A stretch of DNA of 30,305 bases from an uncultured Pseudomonadota bacterium (GTDB taxonomy: Bacteria > Pseudomonadota > Gammaproteobacteria > Burkholderiales > Thiobacillaceae): assembly GCA_903883985.1 (NCBI GenBank), contig CAISDD010000249.1:1-30305 (forward strand), read 5' to 3'. This document shows, piece after piece, positions 1 through 6,830 of the stretch. The position numbers and the translations under genes are program-made. Positions within the stretch are counted from its first letter, which is position 1; each line of letters begins with the position of its first letter. Under the pieces are notes generated by a model, which was not told the DNA's origin, searched no databases, and saw only the letters and a list, made by a program, of their open reading frames with translations.

Positions 1-231
1 GCAGCGCGGCGACCCATTGCTCACCTACAAATCATGGTGGTCATCTAACTGCAGATATCCTCTACACATTCAGGCAATTATTCAGCAGACAACCCGCTTC
101 GATCTCAAACCTGCCAGGAAGTCCTACCCACTGTCTTTCATATAGAGCCAAAAATGATCAATCAATCGCTTGGCTTCCTGATTGATCAGCGCGTTCATGG
201 TGGTGTCGTCAATCACATCACGGAGCCCACG
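1..231. other. Left edge of window, no supported gene
   Basis: No open frame here carries a recognisable protein. One forward frame stays open from base 2 to a stop near 145 and could be the tail of an upstream gene, but its translation matches no family I know. The stretch is visibly more AT-rich than the genes around it and holds the perfect palindrome at 155-188. It is probably control DNA for the gene at 232. Confidence 0.4.
155..188. repeat. Perfect 10-bp inverted repeat, operator-like
   Basis: TGATCAATCA at 155-164 is matched exactly by TGATTGATCA at 179-188, with a 14-base spacer. It lies 43 bases before the start of the first element gene. There is no T-run after it, so a terminator is unlikely. 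A regulator operator or a recombination core site are both possible; this is inference. Confidence 0.6.
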
Positions 232-432
232 ATGAACACCAAGCCAACCGCCCTCGACGCCTACCTTGCCCGCACTGCCACCATCCACGCCAAACTGGAA
301 CGACTGCAGCAACTTGCCGACGACCATTTTGGTCATGACCCCGATGCCATCCATTGGGGCCACGTCGGCGACCTCGGGCGGGTAGAGGCAGGGTTGGACG
401 AGTTGCTGGCAATTTTCGGCGATGGTGAGTGA
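232..432 (+). CDS. Small hypothetical protein of the mobile element
   Basis: A 66-residue protein of unknown function. An upstream in-frame ATG exists at 154, but it lies at the edge of the palindrome at 155-188. The ATG at 232 has a CGGAG six bases upstream and is preferred. The product is mostly helical by eye, with a leucine- and alanine-rich middle (residues about 8-30) and an acidic C-terminus, and shows no membrane segment or signal peptide. Its end lies 28 bases before the next gene's start, so the two are probably co-transcribed. I do not recognise the family. It resembles the short accessory proteins found in proteobacterial prophages and integrative elements. Confidence 0.55.
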   Translation: MNTKPTALDAYLARTATIHAKLERLQQLADDHFGHDPDAIHWGHVGDLGRVEAGLDELLAIFGDGE

Positions 433-460
433 CGACGCCAACCAACCATCGGAGATGATC

Positions 461-946
461 ATGAACGTCAAACTGACTGCAACTCAAACCACCGTTATCA
501 AAACCGCCGCCAACCGTCCGGACGGCAACATCGAACCACTGCCTGCCACCTTGCGCGGCGGTGCCCGCGCCAAGGTTGTCGATGGCCTGCTCGCCCGAGG
601 TCTCATCGCTGATGCCGATGGCCACCATCTACTCACCGATGCCGGCTACGCAGCCGTCGGCAAACGTCGCTCCATCGCAAAGGATGTCCAGAATGTGGAC
701 GCCCCCGATGCCATCCAGCAATTCGAGCCCACGTCGCCCACCATCCGCCCCGGCACCAAGCTGGCATCAATCATCGACGCGATGCGCAACCCTGGTGGCG
801 CAACCATTGCCCAGATGATGGCCGGTACCGGCTGGCAGGCCCACACCGTTCGGGGTGCGATCTCCGGCATGGTCAGGAAGCGCTTCGGTTTCGAAGTCGT
901 CACCGAGAAGGGGGCGGATGGGTTGAGGGCGTATCGCATCGCCTGA
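461..946 (+). CDS. DUF3489 domain protein
   Basis: A 161-residue protein ending in the sequence block that defines DUF3489. The block at about residues 98-158 contains the run GTGWQAHTVRGAISGMVRK, followed by the phenylalanine-rich FGFEVVTEK segment. This looks like a winged-helix DNA-binding fold, and the family is common in mobile elements of Alpha- and Betaproteobacteria, but its role is unknown. The N-terminal part (about residues 5-60) resembles a second small helix-turn-helix, with leucine-rich repeats of the type ARGLIADADGHHLLTDAGY. The start at 461 is chosen because GGAG lies at 451-454 with good spacing; an upstream in-frame ATG/GTG near 422 overlaps the previous gene. A DNA-binding regulator of the element is the likely role, by inference. 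Confidence 0.75.
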   Translation: MNVKLTATQTTVIKTAANRPDGNIEPLPATLRGGARAKVVDGLLARGLIADADGHHLLTDAGYAAVGKRRSIAKDVQNVDAPDAIQQFEPTSPTIRPGTKLASIIDAMRNPGGATIAQMMAGTGWQAHTVRGAISGMVRKRFGFEVVTEKGADGLRAYRIA

Positions 947-956
947 CTGCAAACCA

Positions 957-992
957 CCAAAGGGTATCGATTCAAGCGACACCCTTTTCTTC
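957..992 (+). terminator. Possible rho-independent terminator after the DUF3489 gene
   Basis: AAAGGGT at 959-965 pairs with ACCCTTT at 981-987 and is followed by a short TTCTTC run, 10 bases after the stop codon. The stem is weak because of its A-T pairs and internal loop, so this is a modest call. Confidence 0.4.
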
Positions 993-1018
993 GTCCAATT
1001 TTCTCGGTAGCCGATTTG

Positions 1019-1089
1019 CCGTTTTTCGGGCCTGAATTCGCCGGAAACCCGCGCCAGCACTGGCTGGAATAGGGGTGACCGTTTTTCGG
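1019..1089. repeat. Pair of 11-bp direct repeats
   Basis: CCGTTTTTCGG occurs exactly at 1019-1029 and again at 1079-1089, in a 496-base gene-free stretch (947-1442). Each copy is followed within 20 bases by TGAATTC. The unit is itself nearly palindromic (CCG...CGG). It may be a protein-binding site in the element's control region. Confidence 0.5.
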
Positions 1090-1125
1090 TTTCAAGGGTG
1101 TGAATTCAACTCCCACCCTTGGCTT

Positions 1126-1165
1126 GGGTGCAAACCGCAAACCCTGCAAACCTCGGTTTGCACCC
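1126..1165. repeat. GCAAACC iteron cluster inside a perfect 12-bp inverted repeat
   Basis: GGGTGCAAACCG at 1126-1137 is an exact inverse of CGGTTTGCACCC at 1154-1165. Inside, the heptamer GCAAACC lies at 1130-1136, 1137-1143 and 1146-1152, and inverted at 1155-1161. One more copy lies at 949-955. Short iterated sites mixed with a palindrome are typical of initiator or regulator binding regions. This gene-free region could be an origin or a master control region; function is inferred. Confidence 0.55.
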
Positions 1166-1277
1166 TGACAGTAGCGCAATGCCGCGCTGTCGCCCCCCGC
1201 ATGGGACTATCGCCAGGAAGGACCCCTTTCGCCTGGGCATAATTCCTTCCCGCCGACCATAACAATAGAGGCCAACC

Positions 1278-1321
1278 GTCACCACCATCACAATCATCAC
1301 CGGCGATGTGATGGTCGTGAC
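1278..1321. repeat. 14-bp inverted repeat (13 of 14 matching)
   Basis: GTCACCACCATCAC at 1278-1291 faces GTGATGGTCGTGAC at 1308-1321 across 16 bases. It is the second strong palindrome in the 947-1442 gap and lies about 120 bases before the chosen start of the next gene, where an operator would be expected. Confidence 0.5.
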
Positions 1322-1442
1322 CGTCGTGATGCAGGATTACCAATGGCGGCACGCGACGGGAATAGGGCTTGCTGCCAGACGCATCGGTGCATCCCTGGAC
1401 GACTCTGGCCGTCGATGGATGCCACAGGTAAACTGTCCGGCA

Positions 1443-2177
1443 ATGAAACCTCAGTTGCTAACCCTCGCGCTCGATACCCCGCTGGAAGACCTGCTGGGTT
1501 TGCCGCAAGCCATTCGAATCGTCACCTCGGTTAAGGATGAACTGTCTGCGTACAGCGCTGACCAGTTGCACGACATCTTGCGCTGCGTGAATGGCATGAT
1601 CGAAGCCGCCGTTCAGAAATCGAAGATCGGCAACGAGGATGAAAGTTGCGAACGCAGTGATCAACGTGACCTCGACTGGTTGATCGAGGCGATCAATCAC
1701 GATCATCAGCTTGTCCCTGCCAGCCTTCCCGGCATCACCGACCGTGACTACCTCCGTGTCCTGGCGCTCCACAAGGTTGGTTGTGCAATTGACACCTCCC
1801 GGATCGCACTCACCGAAGATGCAGTTGCTGCTCTCATGGAAGCACTGGAGGCCATGATACTGGTCGACCTGCTTCCTGAACGTGCCGGATGGAAGAACCA
1901 AGTTGATGGAGCCTGGTACGCAGGACTCCGGCCCGATCCGGAATTTACCGAAGAGGGTCAGGAAGCGCTGAGTCGGACCGCGCAAAAGGCCGCGAACGTC
2001 AGGCATCAGAAGGGTCGAAAAGCCAAGGCCAAGGCGCTTGAACTCTATTTTGGCAGCCAGTATTCGAGTATCGAAGTCGCTGCCGAAATCATCGCCGAGC
2101 AGGTCTATCGTGCCCCAGGCACCATCCGTAAGTGGATTTTTGAAGCACGGAAAGCACGCGGCCTGACCGGCGAATAA
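1443..2177 (+). CDS. Hypothetical element protein with C-terminal HTH-like segment
   Basis: A 244-residue protein whose family I do not recognise. The frame is open upstream to 1308, but those codons overlap the palindrome at 1278-1321 and read as low-complexity, so the ATG at 1443 is preferred; its ribosome site is weak. The body is helical and acidic. The last 50 residues contain a basic run (GRKAKAKALELYF), then a helix pair EVAAEIIAEQVYRAPGTIRKW that looks like a helix-turn-helix with a basic tail. That fits a DNA-binding protein, perhaps a replication or copy-control regulator given its place between an iteron-rich gap and the alpA-like gene. Function is inference. No membrane segments or cysteine clusters are seen. 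Confidence 0.6.
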   Translation: MKPQLLTLALDTPLEDLLGLPQAIRIVTSVKDELSAYSADQLHDILRCVNGMIEAAVQKSKIGNEDESCERSDQRDLDWLIEAINHDHQLVPASLPGITDRDYLRVLALHKVGCAIDTSRIALTEDAVAALMEALEAMILVDLLPERAGWKNQVDGAWYAGLRPDPEFTEEGQEALSRTAQKAANVRHQKGRKAKAKALELYFGSQYSSIEVAAEIIAEQVYRAPGTIRKWIFEARKARGLTGE

Positions 2178-2183
2178 CGGTCA

Positions 2184-2193
2184 GGTGGTAACC
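2184..2193 (-). promoter_or_regulatory. Candidate operator, 10-mer shared with 6765-6793
   Basis: The reverse complement here is GGTTACCACC, the same 10-mer found twice upstream of the gene at 6831. It lies about 105 bases before the alpA-like gene. A common regulator, perhaps the AlpA-like protein, could bind all three; this is inference. Confidence 0.4.
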
Positions 2194-2197
2194 GTTA

Positions 2198-2231
2198 CGC
2201 TTCGCGCATAGTAATGACTGTGCGCGTAGCG
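2198..2231 (+). promoter_or_regulatory. Strong hairpin in the alpA-like leader
   Basis: CGCTTCGCGCATAG (2198-2211) pairs with CTGTGCGCGTAGCG (2218-2231), 12 of 14 positions, around a 6-base loop. No T-run follows, so it is not a canonical terminator. It begins 20 bases after the previous stop and may separate the two transcription units or act as an operator. Confidence 0.5.
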
Positions 2232-2266
2232 GCACTACAAGTCTATGTTTTTATGTCATTAAATAC

Positions 2267-2296
2267 CGAGCATCCAAACACAGCCACGGATGCTCG
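2267..2296 (+). promoter_or_regulatory. Perfect 9-bp hairpin over the alpA-like translation start
   Basis: CGAGCATCC (2267-2275) is the exact inverse of GGATGCTCG (2288-2296). The right arm contains the GGA ribosome-binding bases and ends two bases before the ATG at 2299. In RNA this would hide the start site; in DNA it could be an operator. Either would give tight control. Confidence 0.5.
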
Positions 2297-2298
2297 CC

Positions 2299-2496
2299 AT
2301 GAAACTGACCCGCCCAATCCTGCCGGAAACCGGCTTCGTTCGACTTCCCCAAGTCCTCGCCATCATTCCCATCAGCCGCTCGGCATGGTGGGCTGGCATC
2401 CGCGAGGGTAAATTCCCCAAAGGCATCAAGCTCGGCAGCAAGACCACGGTCTGGCGTGCCGAAGACATCCGCACCCTGATCAACACCGGTCGCTGA
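2299..2496 (+). CDS. AlpA-family phage transcriptional regulator
   Basis: A 65-residue helix-turn-helix protein of the AlpA/MerR-like excisionase type. The motif is clear: GFVRLPQVLAIIPISRSAWWAGIREGKFPKGIKLGSKTTVWR, where the first part is the turn-helix and the PKGIKLG...WR part is the wing, with ED-I-RTLI at the end. In P4-like satellites and cryptic prophages AlpA proteins activate the integrase or excision genes and bind DNA near attachment sites. The start at 2299 is preferred over the in-frame ATG at 2290 because the GGA of the ribosome site lies 8 bases ahead. The gene is 12 bases upstream of the primase gene and probably in one operon with it. The preceding 120 bases hold two hairpins, so expression is likely controlled. 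Confidence 0.85.
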   Translation: MKLTRPILPETGFVRLPQVLAIIPISRSAWWAGIREGKFPKGIKLGSKTTVWRAEDIRTLINTGR

Positions 2497-2508
2497 GGCA
2501 GACGCGCG

Positions 2509-4854
2509 GTGGATGCCACGCAAGTCCTGGCGCCGGATGCCAGCCAGATCCCGGCCGAACTCATCCAGTTCGACCAGTGGGTGGTCTGGCGCCTGCAAAG
2601 CCGAGGCGGCAAGCCAACCAAGGTGCCCTATGGTCCTTGCACCGGCCGTCGCGCCTCGGTAACCGAGCCCAACACTTGGGCCAGCTTTGATGAAGCGGTC
2701 GGCGCCTACCAGGAATCAGAGGGCCAGCTCAGCGGCATTGGTTTCGTCCTCTCCGGCAGCGATGGCATCGGCGGTGTCGATATGGATCACGTGCGTGATC
2801 CCGACACTGGCAATCTGCACCCCGAAGCTCAGGCACTGATCGACCGCTTCGGCAGCTATACCGAAGTCTCCCCTTCCGGCACCGGCATCCGCATCTTCGG
2901 CCATGCACCCAACCTGCCCAAAGGACGGTCAGGCATCTATCGCGGTATCAAAGTCGAGTGCTACAGCGCCGGTCGCTATCTCACCGTTACCGGGCAACGC
3001 CTCAATGGCCATGTCAGTCTGAGTCCGATTGGCGACACCCTGATCGAAGTCGCCCAGGCCCTTGGCGGAACCACCTCACCCACACGCGACAAGTCAGGCA
3101 CATCGTCCCGCCCGGCCTTCGGTGCCGAGAAGTATGCCGAACTGATCCGCCGCATCCTCTCCGGGGATGTCTATCACGACTCCCTGCGTGACCTGGCCGC
3201 CGCCATGGCCGCACAGGGCATGAACCAGCCGGCGATCATTTCCCATCTGCGCGCCTTGATGGAACAGGCGATTGCCACCCATGACGACCGCTGGCAGGCA
3301 CGGGTGATGGAAATCCCGGCTCTGGTTGCGTCCGCCATCGAGAAGTTCGCCCCAGATGAGGCGGCCACGCTGACGCGCGCAGAACTGGCCGGGATGATCG
3401 CGCGCACCAAATCCTTCGACGAACTGACCGGGCCGATTGCCGCACTGGTCACCATCGCGCGCTTGCGCGAAACCGAGAAGACGATGCTGCGCAAGATGAT
3501 CGCCAAGAAGACCGGCACGCGCATCAAGGATATGGAAGCTGATGCCAAAGCTTACAAGGAAATCCAGGCCGACAAGGACATGCTGCATCTCGAGGCCGCC
3601 CGCCAAACCATCCGCAGCTTTGGCGATGGCAATCTGCTCTATGCCCAAGGCTGGTTCTGGCGCTGGGACAGTTCTGGCATCTGGAACAAGCTGGCCGAGA
3701 AGGAATCGGTCAAGCGTCACATCCACCGCGTCGCCCAATCCGATGAACTGACCGACGCTATCGTCAATTCCATCTACGGCCTGTGCAAGACCGAAGCCTT
3801 CGAACCCGGGGTCCGCTTCGACCAGAGCACCGAAGACGTCATCAACTGCCTGAGTGGCGAATTGGTTCTGCGGGAAGGTCGTTGGCAGCTGACGCCCCAT
3901 GAGCGCGAGCACTATCGCATCACCCAGATTCCAGTGGTGTATCAGCCGGAAGCCCGGGCGCCACGCTTCGAGCAATTCCTCCACGAGGTGTTTGCAGATG
4001 ATCCGGACGCTAATGACAAGTGTCGACTGGTCTGCGAACTGCTCGGCTATACCCTGTTGTCGACCTGCCGCTTCGAGCGCTTCGTCATCCTGATCGGCAA
4101 GGGCTCGAACGGCAAGAGCGTCCTGCTGCGCGTCCTGAAGGAACTGGTCGGGGTGACCAACTGTGCTGCCGTCCAGCCGGCCGAGTTTGACAACCGCTTC
4201 CAGCGGGCGCATCTGCACGGCAAGCTGGCCAATATCGTCAGCGAGGTTGAACAGGGCGCGATGATTCCCGATGCCGCCCTGAAGGCGATCGTCAGCGGCG
4301 AGGCGATGACGGCCGAACACAAGTTCTGCGATCCCTTCGATTTCTCGCCCTACGCCACGTGCTGGTTCGGCACCAACCATATGCCCGGCACGCGTGATTT
4401 CTCCGATGCCTTGTTCCGCCGTGCGGTCACCATCGATTTCAACCGCCAGTTTGCCGAGCACCAACGGGATGTTCATCTGGCCGACAAGCTGATCCGCGAA
4501 CTGCCGGGCATTCTGAATCTGGCGCTGGATGCGATTGCCGAAGTGATCGCCATTGGCAGCTTCACCCGGCCGGCGTCGTGCGAAGCCACCAAGGCGCACT
4601 GGCGCAACGAGAACGATCAGGCGGCGCAGTTCATCGAGGAGTGCTGCAAGCCACTGCCCGGCCACTGGGTGGAATCGGCCATCGTCTATCGCCGCTACGT
4701 GGATTGGACGCACGAGGCGGGCATCCAGAAGCCGCTCAACCGCAAGAACCTGTCGACGCGCCTGGCGGCGTTGGGTTACCCCAACGGCAAGGGCACGGGC
4801 GGGGTCAGACGCATTCATGGGCTGCACGTGGAGGAGCGCCGCTATGACTTCTGA
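2509..4854 (+). CDS. Primase-polymerase fused to SF3 (D5/P4-type) helicase
   Basis: A 781-residue replication protein. Residues about 14-180 match the primase-polymerase module seen in NrS-1-like phage polymerases: catalytic D91 and D93 in GGVDMDHV, then SPSGTGIRIFG, then the VECYSAGRYLTVTG strand. The middle (about 190-440) is helical and linker-like. The C-terminus is a D5/P4-type superfamily 3 helicase with Walker A GKGSNGKS at 530-537, an acidic IVSEVEQ segment as likely Walker B, and the CWFGTNHMP sensor motif. Such proteins initiate and prime replication of phages, satellites and plasmids. The start is GTG at 2509, with GAGG 10 bases upstream. The last codons overlap a good ribosome site. 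A candidate origin follows at once. The gene is intact by every motif I can check. Confidence 0.9.
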   Translation: MDATQVLAPDASQIPAELIQFDQWVVWRLQSRGGKPTKVPYGPCTGRRASVTEPNTWASFDEAVGAYQESEGQLSGIGFVLSGSDGIGGVDMDHVRDPDTGNLHPEAQALIDRFGSYTEVSPSGTGIRIFGHAPNLPKGRSGIYRGIKVECYSAGRYLTVTGQRLNGHVSLSPIGDTLIEVAQALGGTTSPTRDKSGTSSRPAFGAEKYAELIRRILSGDVYHDSLRDLAAAMAAQGMNQPAIISHLRALMEQAIATHDDRWQARVMEIPALVASAIEKFAPDEAATLTRAELAGMIARTKSFDELTGPIAALVTIARLRETEKTMLRKMIAKKTGTRIKDMEADAKAYKEIQADKDMLHLEAARQTIRSFGDGNLLYAQGWFWRWDSSGIWNKLAEKESVKRHIHRVAQSDELTDAIVNSIYGLCKTEAFEPGVRFDQSTEDVINCLSGELVLREGRWQLTPHEREHYRITQIPVVYQPEARAPRFEQFLHEVFADDPDANDKCRLVCELLGYTLLSTCRFERFVILIGKGSNGKSVLLRVLKELVGVTNCAAVQPAEFDNRFQRAHLHGKLANIVSEVEQGAMIPDAALKAIVSGEAMTAEHKFCDPFDFSPYATCWFGTNHMPGTRDFSDALFRRAVTIDFNRQFAEHQRDVHLADKLIRELPGILNLALDAIAEVIAIGSFTRPASCEATKAHWRNENDQAAQFIEECCKPLPGHWVESAIVYRRYVDWTHEAGIQKPLNRKNLSTRLAALGYPNGKGTGGVRRIHGLHVEERRYDF

Positions 4855-4856
4855 AC

Positions 4857-5036
4857 AGTGGCGCGAGGGGCGTGAGAGTGGCGTGACGGATTGCCCGCAA
4901 ACCCAGTTCCCATCAGGGGAGTGGCGTGAGTGGCGCGTCTTGTCTACCTATTGCGTAAGCAATTTCTCATCAATCAGGAATGAGAGAGAAATCCCTATAG
5001 AGGGAAGTACAGGGCGTCGCGCCACTCGCGCCACTC
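4857..5036. repeat. Candidate replication origin: inverted GAGTGGCG iteron clusters around an AT-rich core
   Basis: The motif GAGTGGCGTGA occurs at 4876-4886 and 4919-4929, with related copies at 4857-4866 and 4928-4937. The block GAGTGGCGTGAGTGGCGCG (4919-4937) is matched in inverse by 5018-5036 at 18 of 19 positions. The roughly 80 bases between are much richer in A and T than the genes. Iterons on both sides of an AT-rich core, directly 3' of the primase-helicase gene, match the general layout of origins recognised by such initiators. That it is the origin is inference; it could also be a transcript-end hairpin or operator. Confidence 0.5.
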
Positions 5037-5107
5037 ATGCCTCTCGTCAATTCATTTTTGCCACGCCACCCGGCATCGAGGGTGGCACCCCCTATGGAGA
5101 TCCATCC

Positions 5108-5275
5108 ATGAATAACCAACCGACTGTTTCAAAAAACCTGCATCCGGTCTGGCAGCGCCATTTCGGTATCCAGGCCATCCAGCCGACCAAGCCACAGGCC
5201 AAACCCCGGAACGCCGGCGAGGCCCTGATGCGTGCGGTCCAGAAACTGGCTGCCGCCCACCCTTCCATTCGATAA
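5108..5275 (+). CDS. Small hypothetical protein
   Basis: A 55-residue basic protein of unknown function. GGAG at 5096-5099 lies 8 bases before the ATG. The frame is open upstream back to an ATG at 4844 with its own GAGGAG site. That longer version (143 residues) would start inside the primase gene and read through the iteron array, giving low-complexity WRE-type repeats, so I favour the short form. The protein has a proline- and lysine-rich middle (QPTKPQAKPRNAG) and a C-terminal helix (EALMRAVQKLAAA). It ends 12 bases before the next gene and is likely in the same operon. Confidence 0.5.
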   Translation: MNNQPTVSKNLHPVWQRHFGIQAIQPTKPQAKPRNAGEALMRAVQKLAAAHPSIR

Positions 5276-5287
5276 GGAGAATCCCCG

Positions 5288-6133
5288 ATGAAACTGAATC
5301 CGTTCAACAAGAAGTCCGCCGGTTACTACGACAAGGTCAAGGCCGACCACGACCAACTGAGCCGGCAGCTGGCCGCCGTCAAGAAAGATCTGGTTGAGGC
5401 CGAGGCGCAGTACGCCCGGGAAAGTGAGAAGCAGACGCGGCTGCGCGATGCCGGCGGTTCGATGTCCATGAACGTGCCCCCGGCGGCCAGCGCACACTGG
5501 CCTGTGTTCACTGCGGCGCACCAGCGTATGGATCATCTCAAGTCGCAGGTAAGCAACCTCGAAGGTCAGATGCGCCCCCTTCAGCACGTACTCAATGCCC
5601 CGGAGGCATTCGCCCAGGCCCGCAAAACGCTGGATGAATTGATCGCGCAGGGCAAGGCATCCACTGCCCATGTCGACTCGACCGATAGCCAGATCGCCAA
5701 ACTCAACAAGCAGATTACCGATCTCGATATCCGTATCGCCGCTGAAACGAACTCGGCATCCCAGACACTGATGGAAGGTGATGGCGAATTCGTTGTCCCC
5801 GAGTCCTTGACCAAGCTCGAAGTGGAACTGCGGATCGTTCGCTCTTCACTGGCTGACCTGCAGAGCAAACGTGACATGGCCAGCGCGAAGATGGGCGACT
5901 TGCCAGCAGCCATTCGCGATGCTGAACGCACCTTCATCCACTGCCGGGCTGATGTCGCTGAGATCGAACTCTACGAGCAGTTGATGCCGGTGATGAGTGC
6001 GGTGGCGCGTGCTTCGGCCGCCCGGCGTGAGACCAGCTATCACCACGACGAAAGCCGTTTCGAGATCGAGATTCCGCGCGATCTGGTTAAAGCAGCCCAT
6101 GCCACCCTCGCCACCGAAATGTCAGTTGCCTGA
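5288..6133 (+). CDS. Coiled-coil hypothetical protein of the element
   Basis: A 281-residue, highly charged helical protein of unknown family. Two long coiled-coil stretches are evident: residues about 12-60 (KVKADHDQLSRQLAAVKKD onward) and about 120-235 (IAKLNKQITDLDIRIAAE, then LEVELRIVRSSLADLQSKRD). There is no membrane segment, signal peptide or catalytic motif. AAGGAGA lies 7 bases before the ATG, so translation should be strong. The N-terminus MKLNPFNKKSA and the heptad pattern suggest a structural or scaffolding protein, perhaps for replication complexes or nucleoid interaction, but nothing in the sequence proves this. Confidence 0.65.
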   Translation: MKLNPFNKKSAGYYDKVKADHDQLSRQLAAVKKDLVEAEAQYARESEKQTRLRDAGGSMSMNVPPAASAHWPVFTAAHQRMDHLKSQVSNLEGQMRPLQHVLNAPEAFAQARKTLDELIAQGKASTAHVDSTDSQIAKLNKQITDLDIRIAAETNSASQTLMEGDGEFVVPESLTKLEVELRIVRSSLADLQSKRDMASAKMGDLPAAIRDAERTFIHCRADVAEIELYEQLMPVMSAVARASAARRETSYHHDESRFEIEIPRDLVKAAHATLATEMSVA

Positions 6134-6138
6134 TTCAA

Positions 6139-6276
6139 GGCGGAGGGTGGCGAGTCTCGGCATAGCCACCGTCCGCCCTGGCGCATCAAGGGAACAACGT
6201 GCGTCAGATGCTCCGTGTAGCCATGCCGCGTAATGCCCGCCGGCGCTGACTGCGAAAGGCATCGCAGAAAGCCGGC
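6139..6276 (+). promoter_or_regulatory. Structured intergenic leader with two hairpins
   Basis: GGCGGAGGGTGGC (6139-6151) pairs with GCCACCGTCCGCC (6165-6177) at 12 of 13 positions, just after the preceding stop codon. A second nested stem uses GCCGGC (6239-6244 with 6271-6276) and TGCGA/TCGCA (6251-6255 with 6262-6266). It ends about 10 bases before the ribosome site of the next gene. Neither is followed by T-runs. A processed or regulatory leader RNA is possible. Confidence 0.4.
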
Positions 6277-6297
6277 ACCTTCAATCAGGAGACCACT

Positions 6298-6738
6298 ATG
6301 GAAATCAAGCGTGCCCAATTCGACATGACCAATCCGTTCGCGCCACTGCAGCAGCGAATGAATCAGGTCGAGACCGTGCTGCGGCAGATGCCGCTGGCAC
6401 AACGTGAGCAGCTATTGGCTGATCTGCTGCCACCGATGCCAATGCACCGGCATACGCCGGTGATTGAGCAAGCCGTGCCGATGGTGACCGTCAAGGTCGA
6501 GGACTGGGACGACGGGGCGGTGGTGCAGCAACGGTATCCAACCGCCGTCCTCCGGCCACGCCGCATCGTCGGCTACATCCCCTGGCAATGGCGCTGGATC
6601 GTCGCCGGCATCCGTCTGACTCGAATCGTGCGCAAGTCGGCAAAGCTGCAGATGAAGCAGTTCAACAAGCTGCAGCGCCAGATGATTCGACGGGTCCTTC
6701 CTCGCCGCAATGCCATGCGGGGGGCGCGAGCGCGCTGA
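6298..6738 (+). CDS. Hypothetical basic protein with hydrophobic aromatic segment
   Basis: A 146-residue protein of unknown family. The N-terminal third is helical (PLQQRMNQVETVLRQMPLAQ). The middle has the acidic VKVEDWDDG segment. Residues about 92-110 (VGYIPWQWRWIVAGIRLTRI) are rich in tryptophan and isoleucine and could be a membrane-associated or amphipathic helix. The last 30 residues are very basic (many Arg and Lys) and could bind nucleic acid. AGGAG lies 7 bases before the ATG. The gene is followed by the GGTTACC array, so it probably ends a transcription unit or precedes a regulated one. Confidence 0.6.
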   Translation: MEIKRAQFDMTNPFAPLQQRMNQVETVLRQMPLAQREQLLADLLPPMPMHRHTPVIEQAVPMVTVKVEDWDDGAVVQQRYPTAVLRPRRIVGYIPWQWRWIVAGIRLTRIVRKSAKLQMKQFNKLQRQMIRRVLPRRNAMRGARAR

Positions 6739-6764
6739 TGCGCTACCGACAGACCACGAAATGA

Positions 6765-6812
6765 GGTTACCACCCAGGTTACCGGTTACCACCCGGCACA
6801 TTCCGGGTTACC
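6765..6812. promoter_or_regulatory. Four-copy GGTTACC array upstream of 6831
   Basis: GGTTACC occurs at 6765-6771, 6777-6783, 6784-6790 and 6806-6812. Two copies extend to GGTTACCACCC. The array ends 9 bases before the AAGGAG ribosome site of the gene at 6831. The 10-mer GGTTACCACC is also found, inverted, at 2184-2193 before the alpA-like gene. This looks like a regulator binding array; the regulator is not identified. Confidence 0.55.
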
Positions 6813-6830
6813 AGAATTCAAGGAGATGAA

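Noticed and set aside
3094..4827. Long antisense open frame of 577 residues opposite the primase-helicase
   Set aside because: It mirrors a gene with complete primase and helicase motifs; the antisense translation has no recognisable domain and reflects high GC at third codon positions.
4844..5275. Longer 143-residue gene starting inside the primase gene
   Set aside because: It has a good ribosome site but reads through the iteron array, producing repetitive residues; the 55-residue form at 5108 has its own site. Not fully excluded.
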